Shown here one piece after another: positions 1 to 6,093 of a DNA stretch of 10,613 nt (positions are counted from its first letter, which is position 1; the number at the start of each line of letters is the position of its first letter). The notes under the pieces were generated by a model. It was given only the letters and a program-made list of their open reading frames with translations. It did not search any database and was not told where the DNA came from. Position numbers and translations under genes: made by a program. The DNA comes from JBGTIS01 sp041745535 (lineage in GTDB: Bacteria > Bacteroidota > Bacteroidia > Cytophagales > Cyclobacteriaceae): assembly GCA_041745535.1 (NCBI GenBank), contig JBGTIS010000040.1, positions 1-10,613 on the forward strand, given 5' to 3'.

Positions 1-15
1 TTAGCCCCATCGAAC

Positions 16-894
16 ATGTTAAGCAGATCCATCATTGCCACTCGCGACCTTATTCGGGACACTCCAGAAGCTCAGCGGTTGGCGCTTCTTTTTGACCACA
101 TTTTGATTTGGCCGCTCGATCACAAAGATGTCGAGAAGGACGAGGAAAAGCGTACTGAGGCAGAGTTGGACTTTTTGCGAGAGAAGGGTCTAATGATTAA
201 GTGTGGCATTGAAGTCCCGCCATTCATATCTATCCAAGATACGGATGGCTCCTCATGGAGCCCATTAGATTGCGCGTCTCAAGGATGTGATCTGGTAATG
301 CCATTTGATGTGATTACCGGAAACCTATCTAAGGAATACCAGTTCGACTATGAAGCTGACCGTGTCGTTTACAACATTGCCAGGCAACTTAGGATCAACG
401 ACACGCACGTTATCGCCCACGCAAAGCCAAAAAGCCTTGAAACTGCCATAAATATCATTCCTGTTGCCCTTGAAGTCACGCTAAAAGGTATTCCTCTTCC
501 GCAAGAGAACATGCCGTGGGATGATTTTCTTCAGTTCCGTGCAGATTCAGAAAACACTGCTCGTCTGCGTGCCTTTAGGCTGTGGATTCAAAAGCGCGCC
601 ACATCCACAGAATCGGCAACGATCATTCAAGAGGAGCTCGAAACGCTTCTTCATGACTATCGTTCGTACATGAAGATCCAGAAGATTAAGTGCGGGAATG
701 GCGTTATCTCTACTTTGGTAACATCGACCGCCTCCGTAATCGGGCATGTCGCATCAATGAACTTTGGACTTGCTTTAAAAAGCCTTCTTGAGATACGCGC
801 TCATAGCATCGCACTCACGGAGGCGGAGTTGAAGGCTCCTGGCAGAGAGGTTTCCTACATTGCTAGAGCACAAGATTGGCTAAAGACCTCTTAG
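16..894 (+). CDS. Conserved-looking hypothetical protein, function unknown
   Basis: The frame encodes 292 residues and ends in TAG at 892-894. It is also open from ATG 16 back to the window edge with no upstream stop, so the true start may lie outside; no Shine-Dalgarno sequence precedes ATG 16. I do not recognise a named family. The protein looks soluble and mixed alpha/beta. It has an N-terminal block (about 20-60) with LLFDHILIWPL followed by a charged Asp/Glu/Lys-rich stretch, a middle segment IPLPQENMPWDDFLQFRAD (159-177), a probable helical region (200-225), a small-residue or hydrophobic stretch (229-260), and a conserved-looking tail APGREVSYI (274-282). There is no signal peptide. 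It converges on the minus-strand operon but is separated from it by about 870 bp without genes, so it is probably not functionally linked. The even codon-position character and long unbroken frame support real coding; the function is open. Confidence 0.72.
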   Translation: MLSRSIIATRDLIRDTPEAQRLALLFDHILIWPLDHKDVEKDEEKRTEAELDFLREKGLMIKCGIEVPPFISIQDTDGSSWSPLDCASQGCDLVMPFDVITGNLSKEYQFDYEADRVVYNIARQLRINDTHVIAHAKPKSLETAINIIPVALEVTLKGIPLPQENMPWDDFLQFRADSENTARLRAFRLWIQKRATSTESATIIQEELETLLHDYRSYMKIQKIKCGNGVISTLVTSTASVIGHVASMNFGLALKSLLEIRAHSIALTEAELKAPGREVSYIARAQDWLKTS

Positions 895-935
895 CCCGGG
901 GATGGGTTAGTAAGCATCCGTTAGGGTGAAATTTC

Positions 936-944
936 TGGTATAAT
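936..944 (+). promoter_or_regulatory. Possible extended -10 promoter element
   Basis: The bases TGGTATAAT match an extended -10 box (TGnTATAAT) of a sigma70-type promoter. There is no good -35 at the expected spacing and no credible gene just downstream on this strand. Bacteroidota use a different consensus, so this would matter only if the left part came from another kind of bacterium. A chance match is quite possible. Confidence 0.15.
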
Positions 945-1044
945 ATTCCATTCAATGCCAGTCCAATCGACTACTTTTGAGCCTGAATAATGGTACAGTA
1001 AAAACAATTATAGCGAGCAGCCAGAGGCCTGAAAATAGGAGATA

Positions 1045-1059
1045 CGAGCACAATGCTCG
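1045..1059. repeat. Short perfect hairpin (6-bp stem, 3-nt loop)
   Basis: Arms CGAGCA (1045-1050) and TGCTCG (1054-1059) enclose CAA. A further GCGAGCA copy lies at 1013-1019. No T-tract follows, so it is not a standard intrinsic terminator. Its role is unknown. Confidence 0.35.
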
Positions 1060-1111
1060 CACTAGGAGGTTCAGGGTAATTTAGACACCTATGGAAGGGC
1101 GCCATCGATAA

Positions 1112-1154
1112 GTATGTATTCCTCCTTTCCGTAGGTATGTATTTCCCCCTTCGA
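1112..1154. repeat. Imperfect direct repeat, two ~20-bp copies
   Basis: Two adjacent copies begin with GTATGTATT and continue with a pyrimidine run and CG (1112-1131 and 1135-1154), separated by 3 bases. They differ by a few substitutions or indels in the C/T tract. This could be an iteron-like pair or simply a decayed duplication; there is no gene beside it to suggest an operator role. Confidence 0.4.
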
Positions 1155-1192
1155 TACCTAGCGATTTCCAAAATAGATAAGTAACTAATCTT

Positions 1193-1214
1193 AAAATAGA
1201 TAGCTATCTATTTT
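1193..1214. repeat. Perfect 22-bp palindrome with T-run
   Basis: The arms AAAATAGATAG (1193-1203) and CTATCTATTTT (1204-1214) are exact reverse complements with no spacer. A run of further T follows, and another AAAATAGATA lies about 23 bp upstream (from 1170), with GTAGATAA just downstream (1221-1228). The TAGATA unit thus recurs four times in about 60 bp. A palindrome without a spacer is more typical of a protein-binding dyad than of an RNA hairpin. A weak AT-rich bidirectional terminator between convergent transcription units is the alternative. Confidence 0.5.
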
Positions 1215-1485
1215 TTTATTGTAGATAATACACTCAAAAGGTTTGCCCTAACCATACCTTTCCTCTTGCACTCTTACTTTTACCTAAAATACCTTCAAAT
1301 ATTTCCCATTTTCATGCAAAAATACCCAGAAATGAGTATTGACAAAAGAACATTCACTTTCTAACTTCACTATTGAGTTTTTGCCATCGCTATGAAAAAT
1401 ACGATCTGAAGCAACGCTCTCCCAGAGAAACGCTAGAAGCGCGTACCAATAGAGGAGGCCCATTTAATAAGTTACCTGCCCAAAG

Positions 1486-1617
1486 TAAGGTACACCAGAT
1501 TCGTTTTGAAGCACATCAACCCCAGAAAAGTGCTTATATCTCAATTAAAAGTGATAACCTGAGATTTTTAATTACTGCTGATGCATATCAGCACCAATGT
1601 AATTTCGGTGTACCTTA
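1486..1617. repeat. 132-bp segment bounded by 11-bp inverted repeats
   Basis: TAAGGTACACC (1486-1496) and its exact reverse complement GGTGTACCTTA (1607-1617) bound a segment of 132 bp. The size and terminal inverted repeats resemble a miniature inverted-repeat element or a transposon-end remnant. However, I see no target-site duplication outside the arms and no second copy in the window. A smaller hairpin lies near the right arm. Confidence 0.35.
1576..1593. repeat. Perfect hairpin (7-bp stem, 4-nt loop)
   Basis: TGCTGAT (1576-1582) and ATCAGCA (1587-1593) flank the loop GCAT. It lies inside the 132-bp inverted-repeat-bounded segment and just beyond the stop at which the broken dctM frame ends. 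There is no T-tract, so a terminator role is doubtful. Confidence 0.35.
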
Positions 1618-1686
1618 ATCGATTTTCCCTGTGAGGAAAAGCTTTTTCGGGTATCAAAAACCCTTTTTCCCCTTCTTTCACAGGCG

Positions 1687-1704
1687 GCTTTTTGAAGAAA
1701 AAGC
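1687..1704. repeat. Hairpin with T/A-rich 7-bp stem
   Basis: GCTTTTT (1687-1693) and AAAAAGC (1698-1704) flank the loop GAAG. It lies about 65 bp beyond the point where DctM similarity ends, in the direction of dctM transcription. Another small palindrome, AAAAGCTTTT (1637-1646), lies close by. The stem is weak, so any transcription-termination role is uncertain. Confidence 0.3.
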
Positions 1705-2711
1705 AGGGGAAAGCAACTACAACATGTATTTATTCCATCAGCGAAGGCAGAAAGGAGGGCATGAATCAGGTGGTTACAGGCTTCTACCAGTCCGGAGGTG
1801 AATATCTCGGGCGCTTTGCCAATGGCTAACGTCCAGGCGAATAAACTGGCGCAGGCAATCAGAAAGCTGAGCGCGGCGGTAGTTTTCGCGGCAGAAATAA
1901 CAATTTTTGGCAGGTCTTTTATTTTTAGTTCCCGATACACCAGAAAGCCGACCGCCGCCGCATACACTACCGCTACGGCAGAGGCTTCCGTAGCCGTAAA
2001 TATCCCGCCCATAATGCCCGCGAAGATGATGATGACCAGGATGATCGAAAATACAGCACCAAATCCGCTTTCTCTCACTTCCCTGAAACTTGCTCTGGGT
2101 TCCTTTACTATGGCCATTTTTCTGGTAATAAAACCGCTTACCAATGCCAGTCCGGCACCCACCAGAATGCCCGGCATGACTCCCCCCAGGAATAGTTTCT
2201 CAATGGAAACATTGGCAATGGTGCCATAAATGATCAGGATAATGCTGGGCGGAATTAAGGCGCCGGTAGTGCCCGAACAGGCGGCCAGTGCTGTGGCAAA
2301 GGCCCGGCTGTACCCTTTTTTTTCCAAAGCTGGTATCATGATGCTGCCCACAGCGGCGCAGGTAGCTGCCGAAGCCCCCGATACCGCCCCGAACATCTGC
2401 GACGATACGGTAGTTACCGCAGGCATGCCAGACCGGTGATGCCCGATCAGGGCTTTTACAAACCGTACCAGGCGTTGCGATAGTCCGCCGTAATTCATCA
2501 GTTCTCCCGCTAAAATAAAAAATGGTACGGCCAGGAATGAATAAAAGGAAGACAGGGAGCGGGTGGTTTCCAAACCTACCATAATGGGGTCAACGCCCAT
2601 ATACAACAAAGCCGCCAACGATGACAAAAGCATACAAAAAGCCACCGGCACATCCAGGATAAGTAATACCAGAAAAGTAAGGATTAATACCGTGCTCATA
2701 ATTTCTTTGTT

Positions 2712-3194
2712 TTAAACTTTGGTAGCTGATTTAGCATGAGGCTTAGGCTTTTTCTTTTTAGTTAAAACCATTTGTATGGAGTAATACAACATCAGCATGC
2801 ATCCTATGGGGCAGGCCGCATACACAAATGCCCGGGATATCTCAGTGGCGGGCATTACCCAGGCGCGAATCTGCCAGGTAACAATCGTACTGTAGTACAA
2901 TAAAACGGAGATGGTGGCGATGCTTAGTACCTGCTGAATAATTACAAATACCCGCCGGGTTTTTCCGGTTAATTTGTCAAGAAGAAAATTGAGTACATAA
3001 TGCGATTTTTCTTTTACTGCCAGGCCCGCGCCCAGAAAAGTGAGCCATACCAGCAGGATCTGGGCGGTTTCATCGGCCCAGTACAGTGAAAAATTGAGCA
3101 GAAACCGGCAGAATACATTGGCGGCCACCACCAGGGTCATGCTCATCATAATAGTGACCAGCATTGCTCGGAGAAGTTTATCAATCACTGACAT
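2712..3194 (-). CDS. dctQ: TRAP transporter small membrane subunit
   Basis: This is the small four-helix inner-membrane subunit that partners DctM and DctP. I chose the ATG at 3192-3194 (160 residues, MSVIDKLLRAML). The frame is open further up to 3269, but the extra 25 residues lie within the end of dctP and lack family character. Predicted membrane segments are about 8-30, 43-60, 82-104 and 121-143, with a lysine-rich C-terminus. The hallmark W-x-DE-x-A region (W39, D41, E42) is followed by LLVWLTFLGAGLAVKEKSH (47-65), typical of DctQ. The start overlaps the dctP stop by 14 bp, suggesting translational coupling, and dctM follows after 12 bp. No Shine-Dalgarno sequence is visible. The subunit itself looks intact, although its partner DctM is broken. 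Confidence 0.88.
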   Translation of the reverse strand: MSVIDKLLRAMLVTIMMSMTLVVAANVFCRFLLNFSLYWADETAQILLVWLTFLGAGLAVKEKSHYVLNFLLDKLTGKTRRVFVIIQQVLSIATISVLLYYSTIVTWQIRAWVMPATEISRAFVYAACPIGCMLMLYYSIQMVLTKKKKPKPHAKSATKV

Positions 3195-4236
3195 GAGTAG
3201 TACTTTTCTGGGTGATGCGTTCGTATAGCGTTCTTGACACACCGGGATACATGCTGAAAAACTGACCATGCACCGCCTTTACCGATTTGATAAAGGCTTC
3301 TTTGTCGGATAAATAATTGATCCTGACGTGCTGCTGCTCCATTCGCGCCAGTGCCTGCTCGGTGGTTTCCTCCCATATGGCATCGTATTGGGCATTGATG
3401 GCTTTGGCAACTATCAGAATTCTGTTTTTATATTTAGGCTGTAAACGGTTCAGCCACGAGGCATTGGCTACCAGCACATGCTGGTCGGTAGAGTGCTCGG
3501 TAAGGGTAAAGCAATTGCACCCGGTTTCCTGATAATTATACGATTCAAAAACTTTGGCGCTGTTTTCCGCGCCATCTACCACCCCTGTTTTTAAAGCCTG
3601 ATACAACTCTGAAAAGGGGATGGGCGTGGCACTTGCTCCCATGGCGTTGATGGAACTGATCATCACTGGGCTTTCCATAACGCGAATCTTGAGTCCGCCG
3701 AATCCTTCCTGTGTATCGGCACAGGGTTTGTCAGTCGGAAACTTGTAGAATATGTTCCGAAAGCCGGCGCTGTAGAAGTTCAACCCCTGCAAATTATGTC
3801 TGGTTAACATATTCAGCATCTCCTGCCCGATTTCGCCCTGTAATACCCCCTGGTGGTGGGCTTTGTTGACAAACAGATAGGGGAGGTTCAGAATAGAATA
3901 GGCAGGTTCGATGGTAGTGACTACGGAAGTGTTGACCTGTACTACTTCTACCGCCCCAAAAAAGCAGGCCTCCAGCAGTTGCCTTTCGGTACCGATGGAG
4001 CCCTGATCGTAAAAGTTTACTTTGATTTCTCCCGCGCTGATATCATCTGCCGGAGATGCCTTTTCCAGTTCCTCTTTAAACAGGTGAGAGGCTTCCCAGA
4101 TTTTGGTATCAGGTTTCAGTTCCAGCGCCAGCCGGAACGTTAACTGAGGTGAATCATGGGTCATGCTTTCCTGTTTTTCAGCACAACTAAAACACAGGCA
4201 CACAATCGATAGCGTCAGTTGCTGGTACCACTTCAT
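3181..4236 (-). CDS. dctP: TRAP transporter solute-binding protein (DctP family), probable lipoprotein
   Basis: The 351-residue protein is the extracytoplasmic binding subunit of a TRAP transporter; family members bind carboxylate-containing ligands such as C4-dicarboxylates, uronates and aldonates. The N-terminus has a short hydrophobic signal, LTLSIVCLCFS, followed by Cys18, which fits a Bacteroidota-type lipoprotein signal though not a textbook lipobox. Family hallmarks are FYDQGSIGTERQLLEA (75-90), the segment around R160 (AGFRNIFYK), and the ligand region GLKIRV (181-186) with R185, the Arg expected to form a salt bridge with the ligand carboxylate. It continues to PIPFSELYQALKTGVVDGAE (205-224) and N225. 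It starts 40 bp after the FAH-family gene and overlaps dctQ by 14 bp. The neighbouring sugar-acid enzymes suggest an aldonate or uronate ligand rather than succinate; this is inferred from context only. Confidence 0.88.
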   Translation of the reverse strand: MKWYQQLTLSIVCLCFSCAEKQESMTHDSPQLTFRLALELKPDTKIWEASHLFKEELEKASPADDISAGEIKVNFYDQGSIGTERQLLEACFFGAVEVVQVNTSVVTTIEPAYSILNLPYLFVNKAHHQGVLQGEIGQEMLNMLTRHNLQGLNFYSAGFRNIFYKFPTDKPCADTQEGFGGLKIRVMESPVMISSINAMGASATPIPFSELYQALKTGVVDGAENSAKVFESYNYQETGCNCFTLTEHSTDQHVLVANASWLNRLQPKYKNRILIVAKAINAQYDAIWEETTEQALARMEQQHVRINYLSDKEAFIKSVKAVHGQFFSMYPGVSRTLYERITQKSTTHVSD

Positions 4237-4276
4237 AACTATGTATTAGGTTGTTGTTTTTTATGCCTTTCTATAC

Positions 4277-5290
4277 TCAAATCGGCTGTACTTTAATTAA
4301 TATTTCCTTGTCCGGTGATACTGTTAGCGGGTTTTTCAAAGCCCTGCCCATGCCTTCCCAGCAAACCTCCATCAGGTCGTGGTGCTGTAGCCGGATTTGC
4401 TCGCCGAAACTAAACGCATCGGCACCCATAAAATGCACATGTGCCTGGAAAGGAATCCGGTGGCCAGCATATTTAAAGTGATGATACTCTAAATTCGTCA
4501 GGCTGTGCGCCATATGCTGTTCGCCGGTATGAATTTCCTTCTGCCATATGGTTTCTCCTCCTCTGAGTATGCGGACGGTACCCGTAATATCCTGAAAGTC
4601 GTGGCCAATGACCAGTTCCGGGCCAATGGCACAACTCCGCAGTTTAGAGGGCGCCAGATACAGATAGTTTTTTTGCTCCATCTGATGGTCAGAAAACTCG
4701 TTGGCGGTGCAAAAGCCTATCCTTCGGGGCTGCCTATTTGCATCCACCACATAAACGCCTGCCACTTCGGGTTCTTCCCCGCCATCGTCAGCATACGGAG
4801 GGATTTCCAGCGGTTGCCCATGGCCGCATAGCACGTCGCCCTGCCCTTTATAGAACCATTCAGGTTGTACCCCGATTTCGTGGGCAGCAGGCCGGCCGCC
4901 CTGTACACCCCACTGGTACATTTTCATGCTATCAGTCAGCTTATCCTGCGTTACCTGGTGCATACTTTGCCGGTTCTTCGCACTGCTCTGGTGGGTAAGG
5001 CCCGTACCGGAAACAATGCACGCAGATGGATTTTCAGGGTGATCAAAAGCCGGCAGCAAACGCCAGGGAGCCTGCTGCTGGTATACCTCCTGATAATCCA
5101 GTTCCTCACTGGTCAGCAGGGTTTCCGCATATTGCTTTAATGTTTTTCTATGGGAAAGGGCCTGTAGGGCCAGTTCGTAGGTGGAGCGCACCGTTCTCAA
5201 CAGAATTAACCGGGGTTCTTTTACCAGAGCTACCCGTCGGCCTTGTCGCGCGTGTGCTATTTGCACCAGTCGTATGGTATCGTTCATCAT
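4277..5290 (-). CDS. AraD1/GguC-type protein of the fumarylacetoacetate hydrolase superfamily
   Basis: The 337-residue protein has the motifs I associate with the GguC/AraD1 branch of the FAH fold: SGTGLTH (94-100), MHQ (110-112), TDSMKM (119-124), GVQPEWFYKG (140-149), DGGEEPE (169-175), NEFSDH (197-202), YLAPSKLRSC (211-220) and GPEL (223-226). Acidic residues in 169-175 and D201 are candidates for the divalent-metal site. AraD1 members include L-2-keto-3-deoxyarabinonate dehydratase, which gives 2-oxoglutarate semialdehyde. Other FAH-fold enzymes hydrolyse diketo-deoxy acids, for example in the L-rhamnose diketo-hydrolase route. Either step would follow logically from the upstream dehydratase and dehydrogenase; I cannot choose the substrate from sequence. 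It starts 10 bp after the SDR stop. The first of two consecutive ATG codons is taken as the start; no Shine-Dalgarno sequence lies on the coding strand. The protein is cytoplasmic. Confidence 0.85.
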   Translation of the reverse strand: MMNDTIRLVQIAHARQGRRVALVKEPRLILLRTVRSTYELALQALSHRKTLKQYAETLLTSEELDYQEVYQQQAPWRLLPAFDHPENPSACIVSGTGLTHQSSAKNRQSMHQVTQDKLTDSMKMYQWGVQGGRPAAHEIGVQPEWFYKGQGDVLCGHGQPLEIPPYADDGGEEPEVAGVYVVDANRQPRRIGFCTANEFSDHQMEQKNYLYLAPSKLRSCAIGPELVIGHDFQDITGTVRILRGGETIWQKEIHTGEQHMAHSLTNLEYHHFKYAGHRIPFQAHVHFMGADAFSFGEQIRLQHHDLMEVCWEGMGRALKNPLTVSPDKEILIKVQPI

Positions 5291-5300
5291 TTAAAGGAGG

Positions 5301-6077
5301 TTATTGGGCTGTCCAGCCACCGTCTATACTAAAACTGGCACCGGTAACATAACTGGAGGCAGGACTGGCCAGGTACAGGGCCATGCCGCCAATCTCATAC
5401 AGTTCGCCCCAGCGGCCTACCGGTATTTTATTAATAAACGCCTGATATTTCTCAGGATCGCTGGTGAGGGGCAGATTCATTTCCGTTGCAAAAGGTCCGG
5501 GAAGAATCGCGTTGACGTTAATCCGGTCTTTGGTCAGTTCTATCGCCAGCGAGCGGGTCATTTGTATAATGGCACCCTTGCTGGTAGCATAAGGGGTACG
5601 CTCCGGAATGGCCACCACCGACAGCATGGAACCTACATTGATAATTCTGCCATAGCCTTTCTTTTTCATATGGGGCACCACTTCCCGGCAGGCCAGCCAG
5701 GCGCCGGTTACATTAATTTGCTGTACCTGGTTAAAATCGGCCAGCGACAATTCCTCTATCGGTCCCCTGATGTTGATACCAGCCGAATTAATCAGGATGT
5801 CGATGCTGCCAAATTCCGCTACCGTACGTTGTACTGCCTCTTTTACACTTTCCTCCTGCGTAATGTCGCAGGCAGTACTGATACAGGGCACATCATACTG
5901 TTCACAAATCGTTTCCACGGCCTGCCGGTTGTTTTTTTCGTTGCGGGCCGCGATAGAAATGCGGGCGCCTGCTTCGGCCAGGGCTTCTGCCATGGCAAGT
6001 CCTAATCCCCGGTTACCACCGATAACCAGGGCTACCTGTCCGTCTAGTTTAAATAAATCCAGGATCTTTTTTTCCAT
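5301..6077 (-). CDS. Short-chain dehydrogenase/reductase, gluconate-5-dehydrogenase/KduD-like
   Basis: This is a 258-residue classical SDR with an intact NAD(P) site and active site: IGGNRGLG (19-26), D71 near the adenine pocket, NSAG (97-100), N122, S150, and YATSK with Y163 and K167. PGP (193-195) and IDGGWTAQ (251-258) are typical of the C-terminal half. An Arg after the second strand (AAR, R45) hints at NADP(H) preference. The N-terminal form LFKLDGQVALV resembles gluconate 5-dehydrogenase and 2-deoxy-gluconate 3-dehydrogenase (KduD). In this setting it probably oxidises or reduces a sugar acid, perhaps a 2-keto-3-deoxy acid as in the L-rhamnose diketo pathway, but SDR substrate calls from sequence are unreliable. 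It starts 16 bp after the enolase-superfamily gene and ends 10 bp before the FAH gene, so it is surely in the same transcript. Its length is normal. Confidence 0.88.
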   Translation of the reverse strand: MEKKILDLFKLDGQVALVIGGNRGLGLAMAEALAEAGARISIAARNEKNNRQAVETICEQYDVPCISTACDITQEESVKEAVQRTVAEFGSIDILINSAGINIRGPIEELSLADFNQVQQINVTGAWLACREVVPHMKKKGYGRIINVGSMLSVVAIPERTPYATSKGAIIQMTRSLAIELTKDRINVNAILPGPFATEMNLPLTSDPEKYQAFINKIPVGRWGELYEIGGMALYLASPASSYVTGASFSIDGGWTAQ

Positions 6078-6093
6078 CAGTCTTTTTATTGGC

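Larger units (their letters stand above)
895..1769. other. Long gene-poor stretch between the hypothetical gene and broken dctM
   Basis: About 870 bases hold no gene I can support. Short open frames exist on both strands (for example plus 1373-1618 and minus 971-1171), but their translations are low-complexity or unlike any family, and they lack starts with context. The part around 1160-1380 is clearly AT-rich, whereas 895-1150 and 1400-1770 are more balanced. It contains several small palindromes and repeats, listed separately. No transposase fragment, tRNA or clear terminator for the 16-894 gene was seen. It may be a degraded insertion, a remnant of another locus, or a boundary created by rearrangement. 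Confidence 0.7.
1572..2699 (-). pseudogene. dctM: TRAP transporter large membrane subunit, C-terminally broken
   Basis: This is the large multispanning permease of a TRAP transporter (DctM/SiaM-like), which moves an organic or sugar acid across the inner membrane using the sodium or proton gradient. The open frame is 375 residues. Up to about residue 310 it is typical of the family: an N-terminal membrane segment, PFFILAGELMNYGGLS (59-74), SQMFGAVSGASAATCAAVGS (100-119), GTTGALIPPSIILIIYG (143-159), GGIFTATEASAVAVVYA (231-247), and more hydrophobic helices to about 300. After ..LVEACNH the residues (311-375) are cysteine-rich then basic and do not look like a permease. The usual late conserved helices and a TPP-type motif are absent in all three frames. 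DctM proteins are normally about 425-430 residues, so roughly the last 115 are lost and replaced by about 65 unrelated ones. The start follows dctQ by 12 bp. The transporter is probably non-functional unless the window is misassembled. Confidence 0.8.

Noticed and set aside
891..926. Possible integron attC-like site after the unknown gene (GTTAGGG at 920-926; TTAGCCC at 891-897 also occurs at 1-7)
   Set aside because: The core does not fit GTTRRRY at its last base, no RYYYAAC partner or long imperfect palindrome is present, and a 7-bp repeat can arise by chance.
1339..1367. TTGACA at 1339-1344 as a -35 promoter box
   Set aside because: At 17-bp spacing only a poor -10 (TAACTT) is found, and no gene follows.
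1373..1618. Plus-strand open frame of 81 codons
   Set aside because: It begins with TTG with no start context, resembles no family, and overlaps the inverted-repeat segment; more likely chance.
1572..1769. Simple frameshift as the cause of the dctM break
   Set aside because: None of the three minus-strand frames of this stretch gives hydrophobic permease-like sequence or the late DctM motif, so the end is missing rather than out of frame.
3195..3269. Longer dctQ start (25 extra residues)
   Set aside because: The extension lies entirely inside dctP, adds no DctQ-like sequence, and would place an 89-bp overlap; the ATG at 3194 gives a normal-length protein.
5291..5300. AGGAGG next to the FAH-gene start, resembling a Shine-Dalgarno sequence
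   Set aside because: It is on the plus strand; the gene's transcript carries CCTCCT, which cannot pair as a ribosome binding site.
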